Origin: Karstenula rhodostoma CBS 690.94
Lineage: Eukaryota; Ascomycota; Dothideomycetes; Pleosporales; Didymosphaeriaceae
Direction of reading: 5' to 3'
Assembly (NCBI GenBank): GCA_010093485.1
Contig: MU001493.1
Span: 591,599-655,598, forward strand
DNA: 64,000 nucleotides
The translations under genes and the position numbers were made by a program. Positions 44,300 through 55,443 of this stretch are shown one piece after another. How positions within the stretch are numbered: the stretch's first letter is position 1; every line of letters starts with the position of its first letter. The notes beneath the pieces are model-generated. The model saw only the letters and a program-made list of their open reading frames with translations, was not told where the DNA came from and did not search any database.

Positions 44300-47186
44300 G
44301 GTTGGGGTGGCGGTCCCGCAGTGGTGGAGGGGCGGGAATTGAAGGCAGGGCGGGATCGCTAGAGCAGGCGCACATAGGGCTGTGGGGCTATGTCCGGTGC
44401 GTCGTTTGCGTGCATTTGACTGTTGCTCGTGCGCAGGCTCGAAAGAGCAAAAAGGGTTGTGCGTGTGGCCGGCGCGTGGTTTGGTGTGCCAGTGAGTGGT
44501 GGTGTTGCTCAGAAGTTCTCTGTACCGTGCCAGGTACCTGCGTTATCAAACCTGGCCCGTGCGTCGCGGGGCAAACTTCACCAGCGGTCGTCAAAGACAT
44601 CTAAAATGAACGCTGTGCACATCGATCCCATGTCCACATCTGAATACATCTAAAGCTGCTATGCGACATGCCACCGCCACACGAGCGTGAATAGCAGATG
44701 TATCGAGGTTGAGCACTTTATAGGACACTAATCGTGCCAACAATCAGAAAATTATGGAGGTTGAGAGGTACATCAGAGGTGACTGCAGCTTCAACGATGG
44801 CAATAAGTATACTAGTTGCGTGACTATGCCTTCAAGCTGTGAGTGTTTCCAAGGCATAACTAACCCGCAGTCATTAGCGGAGGAGACAAAATCGTTCTTC
44901 CCAGTATCGACCTGTCGGTCCTACCCGACTTCCATGCTGCTCTCTTTGTCACGTTGAAGGAACAAGAGTGGATCTACCTCTGCTCATTCAAATACCCCAG
45001 CATTGGCAAAGTAAAAGCCCTTCCGCCAAGTTTAGCCGTCTGCAGAATTCTGGGCTGCACTCTAATTGGCCTATAGGGCGATTTATATGGGACGGAGACC
45101 GTTTTTGTGCTCAAGCTAGTCTTCTAATTGGCTATGAAAAGCGTCGGCGTGTTCCTTGTATGCGAACTACTACGGTAGTCCATTTTCAACGCACGCCAGG
45201 AGAAGGGGATGCGGAGGGAGGCACATCTGGAATTGCCGTAAAGCAACGTGATTTTTTGATTGTTGACACGAACCACAAAGTGTTGTCCCGTGAAGTGATA
45301 GACAGAAATATTGTACAGCGATGTAACCTGGATACATCCGAGCAGAATTAGGCTTGGACGAGGAGATGGTACCTCCAAGCACCTTCGAGGTACGCTGTTG
45401 CGCACTCCGGTCGCTGACTACACAGCACGACATGATTAGTCGGCTCGGGTCAGGCTAACTGCCCGTTGATCAACACGCTTCCAGCCGTACACAAGATCGC
45501 CGCCGGATCTATGAATAGGCGAGATCAGCATCCTACGGACGGTAGGATATCCCGACTACATGGAACATCGGCGAAAGGTACTACACTCGCTCAGCCTCAT
45601 GTTCAAGTAGAACACCATCCAGGAGCTGGAAGACCTTCTGGATGGAGCATTGTACTATGCTGTAGCACCCGCACTGCTGCACGCTGACGTTGGCAGCCGA
45701 TGCTGTGCCCATGCGACGGCGCGGGCACGCCGTGAGGGCATTCCAAGATTCCCATTACCATTGTCAACGCCTGGATGGCAGACAGGCGGATTGCGAGAAT
45801 GATGATGATTCATTCACCGCCACCAGGCCACGAGCAAATGCGAATAGGGGAAGATTTGAATGTGATCTCGATGTCTGTTATTGCCAAGCAGATGGCGTCG
45901 CGACAACGCACCCAGTCTCAACACTTAACCCGAGCATCATTATGACCTGAGGCACGCTGGTTGACTCGCTGCGCGTTGTCAGTCTCCGGCCCGCAGGCTC
46001 GGCATCTTATCAATGCAAAGCATGTCCTGGCGCGAGACTGAAGACTGAAGACGCTTGAGGCAGCACGAAGGTCTTTCCCCGCCGTCTCTCCGCTACGTCT
46101 GCAGCATGATGACATGGGAACGCTGGTCTTGAACCACGGCTCAGCGGCGGCTAGCTGCCAACCATCTGCATCATTGCACGTACATGCGGGCCAGGAACCA
46201 GCGAGCGTCGAGCGAGATGTGATGTCCTGTGCATGCATGACTTCGAATGGAGAGTGCGAAAAGGTACAATATTGAAACGGGCATGGTCGTCTGCTCTGTT
46301 TGAACACCCCCCAAACGGGTATCCGAGACAATCCACGGCGGGCCTGCATCCAGGAATAACCAGCGCAACATGCGAAGTTTCACGCCGCGCCAAACGGCGC
46401 AAGGCGGGTCCTGGCCGGCGGCGTGCAACTGGCATGCCATGGCGGAGCAGCCGTACTGAACTGAACCTGCAGCGCTGCTGTTGACGACGCTGTGCCCATC
46501 TCTCGGCACCAGCACGCTTTGGGCGAAGCATTCGTCCCAGCGTTCCGCACCACTCGCGCCTACCAACATGCTCGGTCTCTCCCAGCCTGGAGTGCTCTTT
46601 TGCAGGTGTTTGTTTCCTTCCTCGCATTCCGACCCCTCACTCTCGCTTCCACCATTCACGAGAGCCCGAGGAGCCTCGTTTGCTGTTTCCATTCCTACTT
46701 TCCTTTGCCTTCCCCATCGGGAACCACCACGAGTGCCCGTCTATACCTCGATACCTACGTGGCCGCCATAGCATTACCACCACCTTACGCCGACCCTGGG
46801 CAAGATCCAGCTGTCCAGCTGTCTCCTTTCCAGCATTGCAGCTCGCCTCCCACCCGGTGCGCCCTCGATTATCTAGCGCTGTGCGACGCTCCCGCCTGGC
46901 AAGCGTGCTTGTATCACTTGCTCGACGCTCCACCGCCCTGGGACTTTATTCCACTTCCTCACCTCACCCGACGTCGCCCAGTGCGCGTCATATATCATCG
47001 CCGCCGCCCCGTGAGACCGGCTTCGGATTCCCACTGTTTGGCTGCCGCTAGGTCTATGATATAGACAGCAGCTGTCTCGCTACCGCACGCCCCGTCTGTC
47101 GAATCGCCGTCCATCTACGCTGCCCCGCCTTGGTCGGCACCTTTTTGGATAGCTACGCCTGACAGCGTCGACCTTTATTTTTTAAT
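44300..47186. other. Long gene-poor region between divergent UPF2 and chitin synthase
   Basis: 2.9 kb. It holds a third copy of the dispersed repeat at about 45253-45304. Frame-shifted fragments around 44.9-45.4 kb (YLCSFKYPSIGKVKALPPS, RDFLIVDTNHKVLSRE) look like a decayed unknown gene. From 46.5 to 47.1 kb a pyrimidine-rich promoter and leader of chitin synthase carries long spurious frames. No other gene recognised. Confidence 0.5.
45253..45304 (+). repeat. Dispersed repeat, copy C
   Basis: GATTGTTGACACGAACCACA and flanking bases match the inverted pair at 17.67-17.89 kb, in the same orientation as copy A. It reads FLIVDTNHKVLSREVIDRN in the + frame. Confidence 0.65.
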
Positions 47187-49872
47187 ATGTGGGAACATGT
47201 GGGAATCTTCGCCCGCGCCGCCGACACAGATGGCGTTCCCGCAATCACAGACCCTTGGCCGGTCAAGGATGTGAGTCAACCCCACAGAGTGCACCACGAA
47301 GCGCGTATCTGACCAGCTGCAGACTGTCTATGTAGCCATTGTTGGCACCTGCATGATTGCTGCTCTGCTCGAATGGTTCCTCTGGGTCGCTGCATTCCTC
47401 TACTGCTTGGTCAAATGTTTCCAGAAAGCCGAGACCATTAGCATTCGTATACTTTCCGTAATCATGATGATTCTTTTCACTGCTCTTCGGTATGTCACCT
47501 ATGTGCCTCCATGCGTTAATTTGCTAATCTTCCATAGCGCCATCTTCTTGCCCATCATGGTCGTCACTTTACCCCTACCGGGTCAGGTCACCAAGTACTT
47601 CCCGCAAGACATGGTCCAGATTTTGCAGTGGTTCGCTTTCTGGTCCTTTGCCGGCCTCCTGACTATTCCGTGGCTTTTCTGCGTTTACCAGCTTGTTACC
47701 CATTCCGTTGGCCGAACCAAGAGGATCAAGTCTGTCCTGGATGAGGCATCGGCGCCCAAAGTCGTCATTGTCATGCCCTGCTACAAGGAAATCCCCGAGA
47801 TTCTTTTGCGAACGTGCGACTCTCTCGTGGACTGCGACTACCCTCCCTCGTGCTTGCACATCTTTCTTTCGTTCGACGGAGACCAGGAGGACGAACTGTA
47901 CCTCAACACCATTGAGAAGCTTGGCGTGCCGCTGACCCTCGATTCGTACCCAAAGTCCATCGACGTGACATACCGTAGCTGCCGTATCACTGTTTCTCGC
48001 TTCCCTCACGGTGGAAAGCGCCATTGCCAGAAGAGGACTTTCAAGCTCATCGACAAGATATACGCCGAGTACCTGAAGCGCAACGACAACCTGTTCATGC
48101 TGTTCATCGATTCCGACTGTATTCTCGACAAGGTTTGCATCCAAAACTTCATGTATGAGATGGAACTCAAGCCCGGAAGTAAAAAGAACATGTTGGCCAT
48201 GACTGGTGTCATCACTTCGACCACGGAAAAGAACTCGCTCATCACCCTTCTCCAGGATATGGAATACATCCACGGTCAGCTTTTCGAGCGGTCGGTCGAG
48301 TCCGGTTGCGGCGCTGTTACTTGTTTGCCCGGTGCTCTCACTATCCTACGTTTCTCCGCTTTCCGCAAGATGTCCAAGTACTACTTCGCCGATAAAGCCG
48401 AGCAGTGCGACGACCTGTTCGACTACGGTAAATGCCATCTTGGCGAAGATCGTTGGCTCACTCACTTGTTCATGATTGGCGCCCAAGAACGTTACCAGAT
48501 CCAGATGAACACTGGTGCTTTCTGCAAGACCGAGGCCGTGCAATCCTACCGTTCTCTCCTGAAGCAACGTCGCCGCTGGTTCCTTGGTTTTATCACCAAC
48601 GAAGTATGCATGTTGACTGATATTCGTCTCTGGAAACGATACCCAATCCTTTGCGTTGTCCGTTTTATGCAGAACACCATTCGAACCACTGCCCTCCTTT
48701 TCTTCATCATGGTTATTTCTCTCATCACGACATCGCAGAAGGTCAAGAATCTGCCGGTCGGTTTCATCGCCATCTCGCTCGGACTCAACTGGCTGCTTAT
48801 GCTTTACTTTGGCGCCAAGCTTGGCCGTTACAAGATCATGCTTTATCCTGTCATGTTCGTCATCAACCCCTTCTTCAACTGGTTGTACATGGTTTACGGT
48901 ATCTTTACGGCTGGTCAACGTACCTGGGGTGGTCCTCGTGCAGATGCCGGAACCGCCGACTCCACTACGACCCCCGCCCAAGCCATCGAGCAGGCCGAAG
49001 CTGCGGGTGACGACCTCAACGTTGTGCCCGAAACTTTCAAGGCTGCTGCAGAGGCACAAAAGGGTCGCCCGGCTGCTGTTCCGCTCCAGCCCTCCAATCA
49101 CCTCGAAGGTCGCTTTGCCCCGGCCGAACGTCTGCCCAACGGATGGTACGAGCAAGACTCCAACGACTCTGGCCTTACTCTGCCGAACATGCTTCCCAGG
49201 AACCCCAACGTCCCCAACGTCCCATTGCACCCTCGTTCGTCTATGGATTCGATAGTTTCTGGAACGTCTGCCAACAACTCTATCTACATGCCCCGTCGTG
49301 TCGAATCCTTCATGGACCCTGCGGATGCTTCCATCTATCACAAAACGCAGGCAACACAGAAACCGGCTGGAGGTGCCTACTTTGAAGCCGACAACCGCCA
49401 CAACTCCCCGTATGAGGTTGGCACTGGCTCTGGCAAGAACAACTACCAAGAGTCCGTCGAGTCACTCTCCGATGAATCTATCTACGTGGCACAGACCAAG
49501 GGATCGCAAAGACTGCCCCACACGAGAGGTCCCAGTGACCTCAGCCCTTACGCGCCTGCTACAAACTCGCCTCTCGCTCGTCAAACCTCGGACTACAGCC
49601 AAAGTGAACTGGAAGCACCGCAACCAGCATACAGCAACGGGCAGCGCGATCAAAGGCAAGGCCGTAGCCCATTAGCGCGCTCGACCTTCACTGCGCCCCA
49701 ACAGGAGCTCGGCATCGAGCTGCAGCAACAGCAGCAGCGAGGCCTTATGCGCGATGTATCGCCTGCGCCGCTTGTTTCACCGCCTGCTGGTATGGTGTCC
49801 AGCCACCAGCGCAGCGCATCCAACGACTCTGAAAAGAAGCGAAAGAGGTTGAGCAAGAAGCCTCCGAAATGA
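47187..49872 (+). CDS. Chitin synthase, probably class VI (chsD type)
   Basis: Three exons, 47187-47270, 47323-47489 and 47538-49872, give 861 residues. Exon 1 encodes MWEHVGIFARAADTDGVPA. Membrane helices come first, then a GT2 domain with VIVMPCYKEIPEILLRTCDS, FIDSDC (metal-binding), CLPGALTILR, GEDRWLTHLF (catalytic base) and QRRRWFLGF (product-binding). Further helices follow and end MVYGIFTAGQRTWGGPRAD. The last ~330 residues are disordered and Ser/Pro/Gln-rich. The motif forms CLPGALTILR and KAEQCDDLFDYGKC match chsD-type enzymes; the class is inferred. The second intron (48 nt, GTATGT..CATAG) has no in-frame stop; retention would add 16 residues after ALR. It makes cell-wall chitin at the plasma membrane. 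Confidence 0.93.
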
Positions 49873-50843
49873 GAACACTATTGAACGAACAAATCATTTC
49901 ACACGGCCATTCTAGCGGCACGCAGCCCGCGCAGCCACCTTATTTCCTTGTAATTGCATGCAAAAGTTGGACTTTTACTGGCGTTCGAGCATATCTGTAT
50001 CGGAGCTTCCTCCGAATGACCTGGCTGCACAGCGTGCAGCCAAGCACACTTTTTTCCTTACTGTGAATATACCTGGCTGGGATACAACGACGCGAACAGA
50101 ACGTGGTCATGACTGGACCATCATCTAGGTTTTCTTTACATTGGCAACGGTTAGAGGGGTGCTTCACATGCGAGGGTTTGGGTATATAGTGCGCAGAAGC
50201 AAGAACGTGTACACATGAGTAATGTTAATCTATGACGCCATGTGGAGTGTGCTTTTCTTGTCGTGAGTGTTGCTGGGTATGGGTGTCGCAGATTTTGTTT
50301 CCAGGGGGGAGCAGTACGCTACTTCACACCTGCAGCAACAGCCACGTCTCCTGGTGATGTGCATGTGCGCAAACGTGGTTTGCCGGGCGGAGTGCGCTCC
50401 GGCAACAAGTGGTGTAGGAAGATCGTTAGGAGCGGCGGCATCGGGTGGTGCTCCAGCAACTGCGGGAGTCTACAACGGAACACATGCCTAGTCTGCTTGA
50501 ACCTAGCTGCCAGTTAAGATGGCGATCGTTCATATTGATCTTGTTCATGTTGATGTTGGAATTGTGGGCTTCATCCTATGGATGATATGACGTCACGTGT
50601 CTCGGTAAGAGTGAACCTCATCGCGCGGCGCGAAAAGCAACTCGCCGACCGACAATACTATCAGCTGTACCTTATCAACATCAACGACGCGGTTCTAAGA
50701 TGCAATTTTTCCATGAAACCTAAATGTTCTCTGCACGTTGCAATCCCTTCCCCCTCAATTGAACCACTTGCGTACTTTTCTTCATAGCGTGACTAGGTGC
50801 AATCAACGCCACAGTCGAGAAAGTGGCCAGTATCCGGAGGAGA
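49873..50843. other. Intergenic
   Basis: 3' side of chitin synthase and promoter of the next gene. CACGTG lies at 50595-50600 in GACGTCACGTG. Nothing else recognised. Confidence 0.4.
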
Positions 50844-52058
50844 ATGGCATCGCAAAGAGCTATGCACAATGCTTGCACCCGGCGTTTCCTGCGAAGAGGA
50901 TTCAGCACGACCACGAGGCGCGATGCAGACTTCACGCACGCGATTATCGGTGGCGGTGTCGTAGGCTTGGCCATAGCGCGCCAGCTGCAAGGGCGCGAGG
51001 GCGCATCGACCGTGTTAATCGAGAAGCACGGCACTGTGGGTACGGAAACGTCGTCGCGGAACTCGGAAGTCATACACGCAGGCTTGTACTATGGCCCCGA
51101 TTCTCAGAAAACGCCATTGTGTATCAAGGGGAAGTCGATGCTGTACGAGCTCTGCGCCAGACACTCAATCCCGCACCGGAATACGGGGAAGTGGATTGTG
51201 GCACAGGACGACACGCAGTTCAAGGCACTGAAAAGCATTCACGAGTTCTCAAAGCAGGTCGGCGTGCCGACGCGGTTTTTGAGTAAAGAGGAGGCACAGC
51301 GGCGGGAGCCCGATGTCCGCGCCGAGGCGGGCGTGCTTGAGAGCACAAGCACAGGCATCGTAGACAGCCACTCCCTGATGCAGTTCCTGGAGGGCGACTT
51401 GGAGAACCGCGGCGGCATCTGCGCCTTCAAGTCCCCTGTCGTCCACGTCAACCCGCTCGACGCCGGCCGCGGCGGCTGGGAAGTCACCACCAAAACCCCA
51501 GACGGCGAAGAATCCACCATCACGGCAGAAACCCTGGTCAACTCCGCGGGTCTCGCCGCCATCCCCATCTCCAACATGATCCTCCCGCCAGACCGCCACA
51601 GAAAACCCTTCTACGCAAAAGGCACGTATTATAGCTATGCCGTCAGCAGACCCAAGCCCTCCACCCTCGTCTATCCCGCCCCTGTGCCTGGTCACGGCGG
51701 CCTAGGCACGCATCTCACCCTTGACATGGCGGGCCGCATCCGCTTCGGCCCCGACGTAGAGTGGACCGACGACCCCTCGGACTACACGCCCAACCGCGCA
51801 AACCTCCGCGCCGCGCTCGACGACATACAGTCCTACCTTCCGGGGATCGATAGGGAGGCAATAGATCTGGATTACGTTGGCATCCGACCGAAGCTAGGAA
51901 AAGCCAGCGCGACGAGCGGGGGCAAGGGGTTTGTAGATTTCTGGATCGCGAAGGAGGACGGCTTTGAAGGGTTCGTGAATCTACTCGGGATCGAGAGCCC
52001 GGGGTTGACGAGCTGCCTCGCGATAGCGGAGAAGGTCGAGGCGCTGCTGTATCGGTGA
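50844..52058 (+). CDS. L2HGDH: L-2-hydroxyglutarate dehydrogenase, mitochondrial
   Basis: Single exon, 404 residues. The N-terminus (RRFLRRGFSTTTRRD) is an Arg-rich mitochondrial presequence. FAD-binding starts with HAIIGGGVVGLAIARQL. Then come TETSSRNSEVIHAGLYYGP and LVNSAGLAAIPI, a strong signature of the L-2-hydroxyglutarate oxidase family. Near the C-terminus VGIRPKLGKAS, VNLLGIESPGLTSCLAIAE are typical. The enzyme oxidises L-2-hydroxyglutarate to 2-oxoglutarate as metabolite repair. The ATG at 50844 is the first ATG in the frame; a GTG 21 bases upstream was not used. About 40 bp downstream a CA-type microsatellite begins (52061-52090). Confidence 0.95.
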   Translation: MASQRAMHNACTRRFLRRGFSTTTRRDADFTHAIIGGGVVGLAIARQLQGREGASTVLIEKHGTVGTETSSRNSEVIHAGLYYGPDSQKTPLCIKGKSMLYELCARHSIPHRNTGKWIVAQDDTQFKALKSIHEFSKQVGVPTRFLSKEEAQRREPDVRAEAGVLESTSTGIVDSHSLMQFLEGDLENRGGICAFKSPVVHVNPLDAGRGGWEVTTKTPDGEESTITAETLVNSAGLAAIPISNMILPPDRHRKPFYAKGTYYSYAVSRPKPSTLVYPAPVPGHGGLGTHLTLDMAGRIRFGPDVEWTDDPSDYTPNRANLRAALDDIQSYLPGIDREAIDLDYVGIRPKLGKASATSGGKGFVDFWIAKEDGFEGFVNLLGIESPGLTSCLAIAEKVEALLYR

Positions 52059-52060
52059 CG

Positions 52061-52090
52061 CACACACACACACACAAACACATACACACC
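52061..52090 (+). repeat. CA dinucleotide microsatellite
   Basis: A run of about CACACACACACACACA with A interruptions follows the L2HGDH stop codon. Confidence 0.85.
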
Positions 52091-52161
52091 CCAGCTCATA
52101 TCATTCCATGTAACGCATAAAAGTATCGTAAAAGACAAACCCCCAAACAGTCAAATACCAA

Positions 52162-53095
52162 TCACTCACCAACCGCACTCCCCTCAACAAAAACATCCTT
52201 CCTAAACCCTCCATCGACCCTCCTCCCCCTCGCCCACTCCCTCACCCCCTCAAAATCCCTACACGTATGCACCGTCCGCGCACCCACAACCATCCTCTCC
52301 CGGCTCTTACTCCAGCTCCACGGCATCGTCGCCGTGTCCGAGGCGCACATCAGACTCTGCCGCAGCTGGTCTAGACAGTGCGCGAACGGCACGTGCGTGT
52401 CGTTGACGTAGTAGGTTGGGTGCAGGCGCTTGCGGAGGAGGTTGAGACAGTGCAGTTGGTGGAAGACGTCTAGGCCGGTCACGTAGTGGGAGGGGTTTTC
52501 GGAGAGGCGGGAGGTTAGGTTGGGGAGGTGGGAGGCTTCGGTGGGGGTGAGCCAGGATATGCCGAAGTCTGCGGGTGGGGTGGGGGGTTAGTGGGTGTGT
52601 GGTTGTGTGGTTGGGGGGAGAGTAAGTGGTTTCAGGGCGACTTAAGCCTCGAAAACGTGCCAGCCATAGGCATTGCTGTTCTGAGTTGTGTATTGCAGCT
52701 CACTCACCGTATAAATCCTCCCACGCCTTGTCCACCCGCGGCGACGGATCTTCCATGTACACCGTCTCCTTCCCGAGCGAAGCATCGAACACGACCGTTT
52801 TATAGCGGACGTGGTCTTGAACAGGTGCTTATGTCGGTTAATATATCTTGCCAAGTCAAACCCGGGTATGGTGTGTATACATACAATATATCTCAGCATG
52901 CCCACCACGTGATCTCGTATGCAGAAGAAGCGCAGACGCAAAGAATAACAACGAGCCCGCGAACCACATCGCCGATGCCCACAGGAAAGCCTTTTTCTCG
53001 TAGAACTTGGTCGGGGTGTAGGACTTTTCGCGCATGGTGCCATCTTCCACGTCTGACGAGCTGGCGTCGAGGAGAGGCTCGGAATGCTCCTCCAT
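52162..53095 (-). CDS. UstYa-family (DUF3328) protein
   Basis: Three exons, 52906-53095, 52708-52827 and 52162-52568, give 238 residues. A cytosolic N-terminus (MEEHSEPLLDASSSD) precedes one membrane helix (AFLWASAMWFAGSLLFFASA). The second exon has VVFDASLGKETVYMEDPSPR. The third has GLDVFHQLHCLNLLRK and FAHCLDQLRQSLMC, the two paired HxxHC motifs of this family, spaced as usual. UstYa-type oxidases modify peptides in ribosomal natural-product (ustiloxin-like) pathways of fungi. No precursor peptide with repeated Kex2 sites or other cluster gene is seen nearby, so its role here is open. The first splice site could also use the neighbouring GTGGTG; both keep phase. Confidence 0.87.
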
Positions 53096-53309
53096 ATTGG
53101 TTTCAAGATGCAGAAAAGAACCCAAAATACGAACACGTAATCCAAGAGACTAACGTGCAGCGCACAAACGTATAGGCTGGATGGGTGTTTGCGTATCGCG
53201 AAGTAGCCGCACGCGCCGGACGTGGAGGTAGGAAGAACGTTGGAACACAAGCTCATCCGCCCCCGCACTCCCGCGCGACATGTGGGGATCCCGGAGTCGT
53301 GGAAGATAA
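53096..53309. other. Short intergenic segment
   Basis: Promoter side of the UstYa-like gene; no gene recognised. Confidence 0.4.
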
Positions 53310-53930
53310 TAGGGAGGCGCCTATAGGTACCTATTAGGAGGACGCCTATAAGGAGGAGGAAGTATTAGGGTAATTAGTAGGGTAAGTTATATATAACTAT
53401 AGCTCTAGAATTATTATTACCTTAACTATTTTAATACTACTTAACTACTATAAAATAAAGTAATAAGTTATAAATATAATATATAAATTAAAGAGGTACT
53501 ATAATCTTTTATTTATTATAATTAACTATTATAATATACTACCCTCTATACTTAAACTCTAATTATTTTAATAACTTATATATCTTTTATATACTATCTA
53601 AAAATACTAAAATTAGGACTATATATATAAATCTTTATTATATAATAATTAACTATACTATTTACTAGTTTAAAGGGCTCTCTAAGAAATTTAATAATAA
53701 GTTATAGCTCTCTTATTATTATAGTAGTACTAACCTAATATATATAAATAAAATAGTAATATAGTAGATTAGGCTTACTAAATAGCTTCTCTATAATATA
53801 AAAATAGATTATATACTTTAAAAAAAGTATAAGAACTATATTAAAGATCTAAATAACTTTTTCTTAAATATATATTAATAAAGTAATTAAATTAAATAGT
53901 TTAATCGTGTACATATTATACACTGTGAGG
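53310..53930. repeat. AT-rich block, likely RIP-mutated
   Basis: About 600 bp with very high A+T, rich in TA steps (TTATAATATA-type runs), with almost no C or G and no open frame. It starts after AGGAGGACGCCTATAAGGAGG and ends before TCGTGTACATATTATACACTG. Such blocks in ascomycetes are usually transposon or duplicated DNA decayed by repeat-induced point mutation. The original element cannot be read. Confidence 0.75.
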
Positions 53931-54575
53931 TAACAAGACCACTCCTGCGCGAACAAGCTTTCACGTTATATCAGACAGCACTGGCCTATCAATTCCTACC
54001 TACCACAGACCGCTTATCAGTTAACGAACGTGTTGTAGTTTGATCCTTCGCATCTAGCCCCATTGGGAAGGTGTAAGAGTGGTGCTTCCTGTTGCGAGAT
54101 CGCAACCTCGTTCGCGCGCGAGAGGTACGGTACGGCTGTATACCGGGGCTTTTGAGCGGGCTTGTGTTGTGATAGGATTATAGTGTACTTTTTTGTTTGA
54201 TGCGCCAGATTGTGTTGCAACATGATGGCTTGCTGTTATCTTTATGTTAGACGTGTTCATATCATCTTCTCAGCCAATATAGGCTCCCATTATGGATGTT
54301 CATCGGAGGGTAGTTTCTATGTGGAATAGAGGATGCTTCGGAATTGTCACTTTAAGGACTAGCCAAAACCTTCACAGCTTACCTACTGACAGCCTTCGTG
54401 TAGACTGCAGCGTAATGTAGTTAAATAGATGTATGGAGCTCATGCATTTGAACCAAAGTCAAGAGACATCAGAGTTTTTCAGATCATCAGGATTTGACTG
54501 CGCACTCTCATACCCTCTCCCGCGCGCCATCCTTCCAAACCCTTCCTTAGACACGGGATCTCCTCAGCAACGATC
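53931..54575. other. Intergenic after AT-rich block
   Basis: No gene recognised. Confidence 0.4.
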
Positions 54576-54817
54576 ATGTGTGTGACAGTACTTTTTCTGG
54601 CGCTCTCGGCTCTCGCTACTACTCTTCCGACATAATAGCCAGCCGACGTGGGCGTCGACGTTACGTACACAGCCAACAACTGGAGGAAGACAGTCAGGGG
54701 TAATGTAGATGTGGATGGGACTTACACGGCGATCGACTGGAAGAAGGTAACCTGGTTCAGGCCAGACGTGGACAATACTTAAACGGCGAACAGGTGGATG
54801 AAGACAGCCAGAGACAG
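54576..54817 (+). pseudogene. Decayed small secreted protein gene with repeated motif
   Basis: From the ATG at 54576 the frame gives a signal peptide (MCVTVLFLALSALATTLPT), then TAA TAG side by side, then continues PADVGVDVTYTANNWRKTV, DVDGTYTAIDWKKV and, after another TAA, TANRWMKTARDR. The chain therefore repeats a DV.x.TYTA.xW.KT motif about every 20 residues. The double stop is what CAA CAG would give by C-to-T change at CpA, the RIP mutation type. It lies beside the AT-rich block. Loss of function is clear; the original protein was a short secreted repeat protein of unknown role. Confidence 0.5.
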
Positions 54818-55443
54818 GTAACAGGCTTTTCCAGGATGCGCGGCTGATGGAAAGAAAAACAGCTAGAAGAACGTCAAGGTGGTGTGTGTGGATCTGGGAC
54901 CGTGGTACCGACCGGGAAGTTTGTGAATAAGATATGCTACTTTGAGATCAAGCGAAGGTATAATAGCTGCAAGTGAAATTCCATCCCCAATGATCTCATC
55001 CCAAGTGGTCAAAGGAAACGACGGGCAAGACAAAGGTTAGAAACCATCTATACAATATGTGAGCATCTTCCTTCAACTGTACAATAAACTCAATTAAAAA
55101 ACAGAGTATCAACAGCTCAAGCTTTCTTCGTCCCAGCCTTTGAACTTATCTGGCCACCTTCAGACCAGCTACCCGTAGAGTCAATTCTCTTGATAGCCTT
55201 CTTCATATCCTGTGTGTTGAACCGACCCAGCGCCCTCCTCACCTTCTTCGGCGAATGCGAATATATAAGCGCTGTATACAACATAACATTGTGAATATGA
55301 CTGAAGTTCGACTTATAACGTCGTACTTTTGTCGCCTCCACGCCCTATGGTTAGCGTCTTGGCATGAGTCATGTCATATGAATTAGTACTACCCCACAAG
55401 TTCTGAACGAACTGCTCATCCAACCCATCACCGTATATCCAAA
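54818..55443. other. Intergenic
   Basis: No supported gene. A minus-strand frame at 55117-55340 (basic, ending SSKAGTKKA) could be the last exon of a gene but has no ATG and no family. Confidence 0.4.

Noticed and set aside
46492..47064. 190-codon frame before chitin synthase
   Set aside because: Pro/Arg/His-rich, in the promoter or leader; no start context or family.
48346..49449. 367-codon frame, - strand
   Set aside because: Antisense to chitin synthase; shadow.
55117..55343. Basic small frame, - strand (SSKAGTKKA end)
   Set aside because: No ATG; a possible upstream exon would start about 20 bp from the PhzF-like gene. Too weak to call.
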